Source: a bacterium (GTDB lineage: Bacteria; Auribacterota; Tritonobacteria; UBA1439). From it: a stretch of DNA of 64,000 bases. The stretch lies in contig JAQUPF010000011.1 in assembly GCA_028716845.1 (NCBI GenBank), positions 22,487 to 86,486 of the forward strand. Direction: 5' to 3'. Under the pieces are notes generated by a model. That model searched no databases. It worked only from the letters and a program-made list of their open reading frames with translations, and was not told the DNA's origin. Made by a program: the position numbers and the translations under genes. Position 1 is the first letter of the stretch. Each line of letters begins with the position of its first letter. This document shows positions 16,648 to 23,714 of this stretch, one piece after another.

Positions 16648-18984
16648 TCACTCTCCGGGGACGTCGGCCGCGGCCACGAGCGATTCGGCGATCGCCAGGT
16701 TCGCCCGCGCCGCGCGGTCCGACGGGTCGATCACGAGGACCTCGTGGAACCGGCTGATCGCCTCGCGGTACGCACCCCGCTGGAGCGAGATGACGCCCAG
16801 GTTGTTGATGGCGACCGTGTAGCGCGGGTCGTGGGCGAGGGCCTTCCTGAATTGCTCCTCCGCCCTCCGGAGATTGCCGGCGCCGTAGTACATCTGCCCC
16901 AGGCGGTTGTACGTCTCGACCGGGCGCTCCGCCATCTCGCGCGCGAGGGCGAGGTTCGCGGCGGCGGGCCCGTAGCGGGGATCGATCGCGAGCGCCCTGC
17001 CGAACTCCCCGGCGGCCTCCGCGACGCGTCCCTCCTCGAGGAGGACGAGTCCCAGGTTGTTCATCGCGTGGACGTAGCGCGGCTCGATCCGGAGCGCCTC
17101 CCTGAAGCACGCCGCAGCCCTCGCGAGATCCCCCGCCTCGTAGAATATCCTGCCGAGGTTGTTGTGGGCGGGGGGGAATTCGGCGTCCGCCGCGATCTCC
17201 CGCTCGTACTCGGCCTTCGCCCGTTCCATGTCCCCCCGCTGCGCCGCGAGCATGGCGAGGTTGTAGTGGACGCGCCTGACGCCCGGCTGGAGCGTCGCCA
17301 CCTTTTCGAACTCGCCGAACGCCCGGTCGAGCGCGCCCGCGCGCAGGTAGTGCACGGCGAGCAGGTTCCGGGCGTCGAGCCTCTCCGGATGCGCCTTGAG
17401 GTAGTCGCGGAGCTCGCCGGTGAGCTGGAGCTCGTGCTCCGGCCGCCACTCCCTGAAGCCGAACTCCCCCTCGGTCCGGAGCGCCCGGTGGCGGCGGGCG
17501 GCGACGAGGGGCGCGTTCGCCGGGATGTCGCGAACGAAGACCATCGCGCGCGCGTCCCAGTACACGAGCCGCCAGCCGTGCGCCTCGCCGAGCCGGTCGA
17601 TGAGCGCGTGGAACCTCCCGGCCGTCGGGAGGATCATGAGGTTGACGCCGTACCGGTCCAGGACCTCCTCCCAGCCGTCGCGGGCGAGTTCCACCGTCCG
17701 GTAGGCCGCGAGGACCCCGGGGTCGGGGGGGGGCGGTGACCCGGCGTCGATGAACACCCTGTAGCGGGGGATGAGCCGCCAGGCGAGATAGCCGCCCCAT
17801 TCGGCGGCGTTGAACAGCTGCGGCGCCGGCCCGCTCTCGAGGACATAGCGGGCCGCGCCCTCCGGCGGGGGGATCGCCTCGTCGCCGGTGTCGGGGTCCG
17901 GCCCGCCGAGCGACCAGGCGGCGAGCGCGGCGAGGAGCAGCGCGAGCGCCGCGTCCGCTCCCCGCCTCCAGCGGGCGACGGAATCCCGCGCGGCACGGGG
18001 CAGCATGCCGGCGAGGCGGGCGAACTGCGCGGCGATGAGCGGCGACGCGCAGACCGGCAGGAGCGGCGCGTTCCTCGCCGACGCCACGGAGAGGAGGCCC
18101 GAGACGACGAGCAGCATGGTGTCCGCCGGCTCCATGATCGGCATGAACATGACGAGGGTGAAGACGGCGAGGAGCAGGAACGCGGCGAACCACGGGTACT
18201 GGAAGAGGGGGGGCTGCTCCGCCGCCGCGGGGGCCGCGAACAGCCCGGGGGACGGGAGGAGCCGCCCGCCGGCGGACGGCGTGCACATGCACGCGACGAA
18301 CGACGCGGCGAGGACGAGCGCGAGGAGGGCCGCCCCGCGGTTGCCGAGGCGCCGCCATCCGTTCGATTCGGCCTGCGCCGGCATGAGCCGGCAAGCGATC
18401 TCGCCGAGGAGCGGGATGCCGAGTATCGCGAGACCGACGACGGCGAGCGGGTCGATGTTCACCCAGAGGAGCATGAGGAGGGGGAAGAGGCAGAGCGGTC
18501 GCCGCCGGCCGTCCATGAACCGGTCCAGGAGAATGAGGAGGACGGGGATGAGGAGCCACGTGAAGAGCTCCGGCCGGAGGGCGATCGCGGAGCGGCTCGC
18601 GAGCGCCGCGAGGGCGACGACGACGATGGAGACGGAGCGGAGATCGGACCGCCGGATGCACGCGACCGAGAGGAGGGCGATCGAGGCGGCGAAGATGGCC
18701 GCCTGCGCGAGGACGAGGAGGCCCATGCCGCCGACCGCCTCGATGCGGGAGACGATGACACCGAAGAGCCATGCCGCGTAGGCCGAGGGGGAGGCGGTGA
18801 ACGAGAAGACGTCCTCCCCCGGGATCGACCCCGCCTCGAGGATGTACCGGCCCGCCGCGAGGTGCCGCCAGATGGAGGGGCCGGGCGGCCGCGTGAGGGC
18901 CATCAGGAAGGCGGCCGCCGCGAGGAGCGCCGCGTGCAGGTGATGGATGCGGAACCGCCATTCGATCGTCTTTTCGCCGTCCAT
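16648..18984 (-). CDS. Polytopic membrane protein with long C-terminal TPR domain; first gene of the membrane operon
   Basis: 778 residues from the ATG at 18984; GAGGAG lies six bases upstream, which favours this over the ATG at 18990 that abuts it. The N-terminal half has about nine membrane segments and the HLAAGRYILEAGSIPGEDVF motif shared with the gene at 10587-12320. A middle soluble region repeats the paralogue's GGYLAWRL and RVFIDAG. Residues from about 560 to the end contain at least seven TPR units, clearly spaced by A-x-N-N-L-G (AHNNLGRIFYEAGDLARAAA, AMNNLGLVLLEEGRVAEAAG, AINNLGVISLQRGAYREAIS). TPRs suggest a scaffold for partners in the same pathway. Function unassigned. Confidence 0.75.
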   Translation of the reverse strand: MDGEKTIEWRFRIHHLHAALLAAAAFLMALTRPPGPSIWRHLAAGRYILEAGSIPGEDVFSFTASPSAYAAWLFGVIVSRIEAVGGMGLLVLAQAAIFAASIALLSVACIRRSDLRSVSIVVVALAALASRSAIALRPELFTWLLIPVLLILLDRFMDGRRRPLCLFPLLMLLWVNIDPLAVVGLAILGIPLLGEIACRLMPAQAESNGWRRLGNRGAALLALVLAASFVACMCTPSAGGRLLPSPGLFAAPAAAEQPPLFQYPWFAAFLLLAVFTLVMFMPIMEPADTMLLVVSGLLSVASARNAPLLPVCASPLIAAQFARLAGMLPRAARDSVARWRRGADAALALLLAALAAWSLGGPDPDTGDEAIPPPEGAARYVLESGPAPQLFNAAEWGGYLAWRLIPRYRVFIDAGSPPPPDPGVLAAYRTVELARDGWEEVLDRYGVNLMILPTAGRFHALIDRLGEAHGWRLVYWDARAMVFVRDIPANAPLVAARRHRALRTEGEFGFREWRPEHELQLTGELRDYLKAHPERLDARNLLAVHYLRAGALDRAFGEFEKVATLQPGVRRVHYNLAMLAAQRGDMERAKAEYEREIAADAEFPPAHNNLGRIFYEAGDLARAAACFREALRIEPRYVHAMNNLGLVLLEEGRVAEAAGEFGRALAIDPRYGPAAANLALAREMAERPVETYNRLGQMYYGAGNLRRAEEQFRKALAHDPRYTVAINNLGVISLQRGAYREAISRFHEVLVIDPSDRAARANLAIAESLVAAADVPGE

Positions 18985-19026
18985 GATCATCTCCTCGCCC
19001 CGTCCGCGGCCCGCGCGCATCGGGGC

Positions 19027-19032
19027 ATTGTA
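19027..19032 (-). promoter_or_regulatory. Possible -10 element (TACAAT) for the membrane-protein operon
   Basis: On the minus strand TGTGC-TACAAT forms an extended -10-like element about 43 bases before the chosen start at 18984. No good -35 hexamer is visible at the expected distance, so this is a weak call. Confidence 0.3.
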
Positions 19033-19146
19033 GCACAAAGCCGGGAAAGGACGCCCGCTCCTCCCCCGGCCCCGTCGCCCCGCCCCGGACAGTGTCTTTG
19101 AACCTTCGACGCTTAACCTTGTACTTTCAACTTTGAACTGTAGTGC

Positions 19147-19223
19147 TGGTGGGCGATACTGGATTCGAACCAGTGACCTCTTGCGTGTCGAGCAAGCGCT
19201 CTAGCCAGCTGAGCTAATCGCCC
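19147..19223 (-). tRNA. tRNA-Val (anticodon GAC), with C at position 33
   Basis: The minus-strand sequence folds into a complete cloverleaf: acceptor GGGCGAT/ATCGCCC, D-stem GCTC/GAGC, anticodon stem CTTGC/GCAAG, T-arm ACTGG-TTCGAAT-CCAGT, discriminator A and an encoded CCA. The seven-base anticodon loop reads TCGACAC, so positions 34-36 are GAC (valine), and A35 and A73 fit valine identity. Position 33, almost always U, is C here. Either this is a genuine variant or a sequencing or decay change. All stems pair perfectly, which argues against an old pseudogene. Confidence 0.85.
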
Positions 19224-19313
19224 ACGATATCGTTCGGTGTTGCCTGATCCCGGATGATTGCAGGTACCCTTTCCGACCTCGCGCCCCGCGCTCGGCCTTG
19301 CGTTCGACCATGC
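19201..19313 (-). repeat. 113-bp direct repeat, copy 1 (tRNA 5' end plus upstream flank)
   Basis: This copy covers the first 23 bases of the tRNA-Val gene and about 90 bases upstream of it. It recurs 155 bp away at 19356-19468 with three visible mismatches. Confidence 0.9.
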
Positions 19314-19342
19314 GATTTAGGTTCGCCTCCCTCCCTAAATCG
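19313..19342. repeat. Inverted repeat (GCGATTTAG / CTAAATCGC)
   Basis: Nine-base perfect arms separated by a pyrimidine-rich loop lie in the 42-bp spacer between the two copies of the duplicated tRNA leader. There is no T-tract on either side, so it is not an obvious terminator. Confidence 0.6.
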
Positions 19343-19355
19343 CGGTCTTACGCAA

Positions 19356-19468
19356 CTAGCCAGCTGAGCTAATCGCCCACGATATCGTTCGGTGTTGCCT
19401 GATCCCGGATGATTGCAGGTATCCTTTCCGACCTCGCGCTCCGCGCTCGGCCTTGCGTTCGACCACGC
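19356..19468 (-). repeat. 113-bp direct repeat, copy 2 with truncated tRNA-Val 5' fragment
   Basis: Contains only the first ~23 bases of the tRNA (through the D-arm), then the same upstream flank. The anticodon and T-arms are absent, so this copy cannot make a tRNA. Confidence 0.9.
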
Positions 19469-19565
19469 GCATTCAACCTCAACTTTGAACTTTCAACTTT
19501 GAACTTTGAACTTTGAACTGTAGTTATTGTATCCGATCCCCTCAACGCCGCGCAACAGCGGATGC

Positions 19566-19922
19566 CTACCGGCGGAAGAGGGGGATGATGAAGGCGTAGA
19601 GGAGGATGGCCGCGACGAGCAGGATGGATGCCATCATGAGCACCGCCTTGACGCGCGCCGCCCGCATCTCGTGCTTTCGCAGGCCGATCGTCTGGAAGCT
19701 CCCCGTGCTCAGGTAGCTCACGAAGCGCTTCTTGGACTCTGGGAGGACCGTGGGGCCGAGGAGCCTCGTCCTCGTCACCTCCTCGCGTCGCCGGTCGGGC
19801 CGCGGATGGGCGAGGAACCGCTCGACCCGTCGGATCTCCGCCTCGATGCGGCCGAGCCGCTCGTCGATCGAGGCGATCCGCCCGCCGATGTAGCCGCGCC
19901 GCCTGCCGAACGGCCATTTCAT
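19566..19922 (-). CDS. Small membrane protein of unknown function, C-terminal single membrane segment
   Basis: 118 residues, not recognised. A basic N-terminus (MKWPFGRRRGYIGGR) is followed by a short amphipathic helix (IASIDERLGRIEAEIRR) and a basic middle; the C-terminus is one hydrophobic segment (MASILLVAAILLYAFIIPLF). It follows the coiled-coil membrane protein by 3 bp, also with a C-terminal anchor, so the pair probably forms a tail-anchored membrane unit. Last gene of the priA-sdh operon. Confidence 0.6.
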   Translation of the reverse strand: MKWPFGRRRGYIGGRIASIDERLGRIEAEIRRVERFLAHPRPDRRREEVTRTRLLGPTVLPESKKRFVSYLSTGSFQTIGLRKHEMRAARVKAVLMMASILLVAAILLYAFIIPLFRR

Positions 19923-19925
19923 GAT

Positions 19926-20492
19926 TCACACGAGCGAGAGGACGATGATGATGACGACCGCCATGAGCCCCGCCGGGAGGGCGAGCCAGAACCCGATCCT
20001 GAGGAGGTCCCCGGCGGCGAGCTCGCCGAGCCGCGGCAGGGCGCGCCCCTCCGGGGCCTCCCGCGCGCCCGCCGCCGCGCCGCGTTCGTCGAGGGCGGGG
20101 ATGCGCCCGCGGGCGGTGCTCAGCTCCTTCCGCGCCTTCTGGAGGACGGCGAGCGCCTTGTCGAGCTCCTCGCGGAGCGTGGCCGGCGTCCACCGCTCCT
20201 CCTTCACGGCGGCGATCTGCTCGAGGAGGCCGGAGAAGCTCTCCCGCGCGCCGCGGGCGAGGACGGCCATGCGCTGCGCGTCCGCCTCCTCGCTCTCCAG
20301 GATGGCGAGCGCCCGCCGCATGGTCTCCCCGATCTCCTTCTTCCCGCGGTACCACTCGTCCTGCCGCCCCTTGAGTTCCTCGAGCGCGCGCTTCTCGTGC
20401 TCGAGCTCCTCCTGCTGCTTCCGAAGCTTCACGAGCTGCTCCTTCGCCCGCTCCACCTTCGCGATCAGATCCTCGTGCTCTCTCAGGTTCAT
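19926..20492 (-). CDS. Coiled-coil protein with C-terminal membrane anchor, unknown function
   Basis: 188 residues. Residues 1 to about 130 are almost all charged heptad-like helix (EHEDLIAKVERAKEQLVKLR, QQEELEHEKRALEEL), then a Gly/Ala/Arg-rich linker and a final hydrophobic stretch (FWLALPAGLMAVVIIIVLSL). The topology suggests a cytoplasmic coiled coil tail-anchored in the inner membrane. No family recognised. It is 28 bp downstream of the HAD phosphatase gene and 3 bp upstream of another tail-anchored small protein. Confidence 0.65.
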   Translation of the reverse strand: MNLREHEDLIAKVERAKEQLVKLRKQQEELEHEKRALEELKGRQDEWYRGKKEIGETMRRALAILESEEADAQRMAVLARGARESFSGLLEQIAAVKEERWTPATLREELDKALAVLQKARKELSTARGRIPALDERGAAAGAREAPEGRALPRLGELAAGDLLRIGFWLALPAGLMAVVIIIVLSLV

Positions 20493-20520
20493 CGACGCCC
20501 GCCTTTCTCCCGCGCCGCCG

Positions 20521-21267
20521 TCAGGCGCTCCCGATCACCCCGGCGATCTCCATCAGGCCGGTGACCTGGAGGTCGGGGATCTTGTGGAACGCCTCCGGAT
20601 CGAGCCGCGCCTCCTCGATCTCGCGCTCCATCATCTCCACGAGCTCCCCGTCCTCCTCCCGCCGCTTCACGAGCACGGTGGTCATCCCGGCCATGTTCCC
20701 CATCTGGATGTCGGTGAGCCGGTCGCCGACCATCATCGCCCGCTCCGGCCGGACGCCGAGCTGCTCGAGCACCATGACCGCGATGCGAGGGTTCGGCTTC
20801 TCGAGCCGGTGGGCGAGCGAGTCGTTCCAGTCGAAGAACGCCTCCGGCGGCGGGAGCCCGGGGACCCGGGCGAACGCCTCGAGGACGACGTTCCGCGTGG
20901 TGAAGGTGGCGACGGCATACCGGATGCCGCGCCCGACGAGGAACCGCATGAACTCCACCGCGTCGGGAAAGAGACTGGATTTCCCCGCCCTGATGGAGCC
21001 GATCCGCTCCCGCTCGTCCACGACCCCCTTCGCCCGCTGGAAGGCGTCCCAGGTGGTCTTCAGGCCGATCGTCCCGAGTTTTTCCATGAACCCCTTGTTG
21101 GTGAAGTAGGAGAGCATGTACTCCTGCTCCCTCCCCGGCGGGATCTTCCCGCCGCACTCCTCGACCGTCTTGACGAAAATCTCCGTCCAGTACCGCTTCG
21201 GATCCGGGTATATCTTCGCGATCGTATTGTCGTTGTCGAAGATCACCGCCTCGATTCCGGCACCCAT
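20521..21267 (-). CDS. HAD-superfamily hydrolase (phosphatase)
   Basis: 248 residues; the ATG at 21267 has a strong GAGGGAGGGG site and begins just before motif I. HAD motifs appear in order: FDNDNTIAK (DxDxT with catalytic Asp), a cap domain, AVATFTTR (motif II Thr region), EKPNP (motif III Lys) and MVGDRLTDIQMGNMAGM (motif IV). A C1-type helical cap is present. Such enzymes usually dephosphorylate small metabolites (phosphoglycolate, sugar phosphates), but the substrate cannot be read. It sits between a HEAT-repeat membrane protein and a coiled-coil membrane protein. Confidence 0.85.
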   Translation of the reverse strand: MGAGIEAVIFDNDNTIAKIYPDPKRYWTEIFVKTVEECGGKIPPGREQEYMLSYFTNKGFMEKLGTIGLKTTWDAFQRAKGVVDERERIGSIRAGKSSLFPDAVEFMRFLVGRGIRYAVATFTTRNVVLEAFARVPGLPPPEAFFDWNDSLAHRLEKPNPRIAVMVLEQLGVRPERAMMVGDRLTDIQMGNMAGMTTVLVKRREEDGELVEMMEREIEEARLDPEAFHKIPDLQVTGLMEIAGVIGSA

Positions 21268-21293
21268 CGCCCCCTCCCTCAGTCGTCGCGCCC

Positions 21294-23072
21294 CTATTCG
21301 CTGCCCGTCCTCCGCCACGCCGAGAATTCGTCCACGAGGATGCCCCTCCCCTGCTCGAACTCCTCGACCGACAGCGGCCTCCCCGGCACGCCGCGGATCC
21401 GCTTGAGGGAGAGGTAGGCGTCGTAGGCGGTGAGCGGCCTTCCGATCCGCATCGCCTCGATGAGCATTCCCCTCGCCTTCCCGGTGCCGATCCGCTCCAT
21501 CGCCACGGTGCAGATCTCCGCCTCGGGGATCCCGATCTCCCTCGACGAGAGGATCCGCCCGATCTCGTCGAGCGCCGCCTCCTCGCCGAGGAGGCCGAGG
21601 GCGAGCACGGCCGGGTCGCGCACCTCAGGCGACGACGATTGCGCGTAGCGGCGGAGGACCGGGGCGGCCTCGGGGTCGCCCGCGAAGCCCAGGAGCCGCA
21701 GCAGGAAGGCGAGCGCCGGCATGCGCGCCTGCTCGATGTTGGCCGTCGCCCAGCGGATGAAATCCCCCCGCTCGGGCAGCGCCGCGAATGTCTGCCGGAC
21801 GGACCGCCTGCGGACCTCGTCGGCCAGGACCTGCATGTACTGGGCCATGACGCGCGCGGTGTCCGCGTCCGCCGCGTGGTAATCCTCCGCCATGCGGCGG
21901 GCAAGGCGGTAGAGCCGCCGCTCGCCCTCGGCGTGGACTTCCCGGTCGAGGGACGACAGCCTGCCGCACACCGCGTTGATCTCGTCGCCGATCCCGGTGA
22001 AGTAGGCCCTGTTGAACCGGCCGGCCTCCGGCAGCGAGTCGAACCCGGTCACGACGGTCAGGCCGATGATGTCGGCCCTCGGCTCCGCCGACGAGGGGTT
22101 GTAGGACGCCCCGTCGCCGAACCGCCAGGATGCCCACCGCCGTTTGAGCGTCCCGTCGGTCGGGCCGATCCCCCTCGGCGCCTCCGCGCTCCCGGCGGCG
22201 AGCCACTCGAGGAGGCCGAGGGCCGCCTGCCGCATGGTCGCCTCCGGGTTGTCGAGGAGCGAGATGAGGATGTCGAACACCGCCGGATCGTCGACGAGGA
22301 GGAGGACCCCCCGCACCTCCTCGTACTTCCCGCCCTTGATCCGCCCCCGGGCGATGTAATCAACGAGGACGGGGATCGCCGACGGGTCGCCCGTGCGGAG
22401 GAGGGCGAGGGCCGCCTCGTCCTCGAAGACCCCCTCGGTCATGGCGCTCCGGAGGGCGTCCCTGGCGTCCGCGGCGCCGATGAGCCCCATCATCCGTATG
22501 GAGGCCCACCTCCCCACGTACGGGAGCCGCCCCCAGCCGGCCGCGAGCCGGCCGACGAACTCGCGCCGGGCGTCGGACTCCTCGAACCGGTACGGGACGC
22601 CGAGTACGTCCATCTGCTGGAAGATCGCCTCGACCCGGCGCAGGGCGTCGCTCGTCCGCCCCTCCCGCTCCTCGGCGGCGCAGAGGCGGATGAGCGCCTC
22701 GAACGCGTTGAAGATCGTCGCCTCGGCGGCCACCCTCCGCTCCCGGTTGAAGTCGGCGAGCGCGCCGATGGCGTCGGCGAGCCTCGCCTCCTCCCGCTCG
22801 ATCTCCGCCTCCCTGCCCGCCCGCGCGCCGGAGCCCGGCATCGGTGTCTCGATCCCGGTCGCGGCGTCGTCGATCGACGGCGTGGGGACGGGGGTGACGT
22901 CCGACATGAGGCCCGTTCCGAATTCCTCGAGCGGGATGTCCCTCGGGTTGAGGCTGTCGAGCCAGACGATCCGCTGCTGCCGTATCGTGATCGCCCAGAT
23001 GATGAGGCCGAAGAGCAGGACCACGAGCGCCCCGATGGCGATGAGGACCTTGACGTAGAACGAGAGCCTCAC
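21294..23072 (-). CDS. HEAT-repeat-containing single-pass membrane protein, unknown function
   Basis: 592 residues using a GTG start whose codon overlaps the plsC stop (GTGA at 23069-23072). Residues ~6-30 are one membrane anchor (FYVKVLIAIGALVVLLFGLI), followed by a low-complexity Pro/Thr linker and then largely helical repeats. Two zones resemble HEAT repeats: about residues 190-310 (GLIGAADARDALRSAMTEG, LLDNPEATMRQAALGLLEW) and about 460-570 (LLRLLGFAGDPEAAPVLRRY, LALGLLGEEAALDEIGRIL). HEAT repeats usually bind other proteins, so a periplasmic or cytoplasmic scaffold anchored in the inner membrane is the best inference. No enzyme domain seen. Confidence 0.75.
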   Translation of the reverse strand: MRLSFYVKVLIAIGALVVLLFGLIIWAITIRQQRIVWLDSLNPRDIPLEEFGTGLMSDVTPVPTPSIDDAATGIETPMPGSGARAGREAEIEREEARLADAIGALADFNRERRVAAEATIFNAFEALIRLCAAEEREGRTSDALRRVEAIFQQMDVLGVPYRFEESDARREFVGRLAAGWGRLPYVGRWASIRMMGLIGAADARDALRSAMTEGVFEDEAALALLRTGDPSAIPVLVDYIARGRIKGGKYEEVRGVLLLVDDPAVFDILISLLDNPEATMRQAALGLLEWLAAGSAEAPRGIGPTDGTLKRRWASWRFGDGASYNPSSAEPRADIIGLTVVTGFDSLPEAGRFNRAYFTGIGDEINAVCGRLSSLDREVHAEGERRLYRLARRMAEDYHAADADTARVMAQYMQVLADEVRRRSVRQTFAALPERGDFIRWATANIEQARMPALAFLLRLLGFAGDPEAAPVLRRYAQSSSPEVRDPAVLALGLLGEEAALDEIGRILSSREIGIPEAEICTVAMERIGTGKARGMLIEAMRIGRPLTAYDAYLSLKRIRGVPGRPLSVEEFEQGRGILVDEFSAWRRTGSE

Positions 23073-23698
23073 GGCGCGTCCCCCGCGAGCGCGCGGAGCT
23101 CCCGGGCGATGCGCTCCATCGTGACCTGCCGCGTCTTCTTTCCGGGCATCCTCGACAGGGAGGAGACGAGGAACGGCTCCCCGAGCCGGATGTCGATCTC
23201 GGGCCGCCGGACCGGGAACCGCCAGAAGCGGTAGAGCCCCCTGCAGCCGCTGATGCCGAGGGGGACGAGGGGGACGCCGGTCCGCTCCGCGATGAGGCTG
23301 ATCCCGCCCCGCGGCCGCTCGCCCTTCCCGAGCCTGCCGATCCCCCCCTCGGGGAAGATGAGGATGACGCCGCCGTCGGTGAGAACCGCCATCGCCTCCT
23401 CGATCGCGTGCCGGTCGAGCGCCCCCCTGCTCACCGGAAAGCCGCCGAGCCTCCGAATGAGGAGGCCGAGCGGCGGGAAGGCGAAGAGCCCCTCCATGGC
23501 CATGATGTGCACCGGCACCGGCATGAAGGCCGCGATGATCACCGGGTCGAACCATGAGATATGGTTGGAGAAGATGATGAACGGCGGGCGCGCGGGGAGG
23601 CGCCCGATCCCCTCCGTGCGCACCCGCGCGACGACGCGGAAGAGGACGCGGAAGGCCGGCTTGAGGAACCGCTGGAGGAGGAGGCCGCGACGCGCCAT
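23069..23698 (-). CDS. plsC: 1-acyl-sn-glycerol-3-phosphate acyltransferase (PlsC family)
   Basis: 209 residues, the usual length for short PlsC proteins. The catalytic NHxxxxD motif is NHISWFDP and the acceptor-binding motif is IFPEGGIGR. A hydrophobic N-terminus suggests peripheral or inner-membrane attachment. It transfers an acyl chain to lysophosphatidate in phospholipid synthesis, though other lyso-lipids are possible for this family. It starts 16 bp after the citrate-synthase-like gene, with GGAGAGA upstream, and overlaps the HEAT-repeat gene. Confidence 0.9.
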   Translation of the reverse strand: MARRGLLLQRFLKPAFRVLFRVVARVRTEGIGRLPARPPFIIFSNHISWFDPVIIAAFMPVPVHIMAMEGLFAFPPLGLLIRRLGGFPVSRGALDRHAIEEAMAVLTDGGVILIFPEGGIGRLGKGERPRGGISLIAERTGVPLVPLGISGCRGLYRFWRFPVRRPEIDIRLGEPFLVSSLSRMPGKKTRQVTMERIARELRALAGDAP

Positions 23699-23714
23699 GG
23701 TGTCTCTCCGCCGG

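Larger units (their letters stand above)
18985..19565. other. Non-coding stretch between operons: tRNA, partial tandem duplication, short repeats
   Basis: Apart from the tRNA-Val there is no protein gene. It holds AACTTTG-type short tandem repeats at both sides (19117-19144 and 19482-19524, including an identical 16-base stretch at 19129-19144 and 19509-19524), a 113-bp direct duplication of the tRNA 5' part plus its upstream flank, and an inverted repeat at about 19313-19342. Confidence 0.7.
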
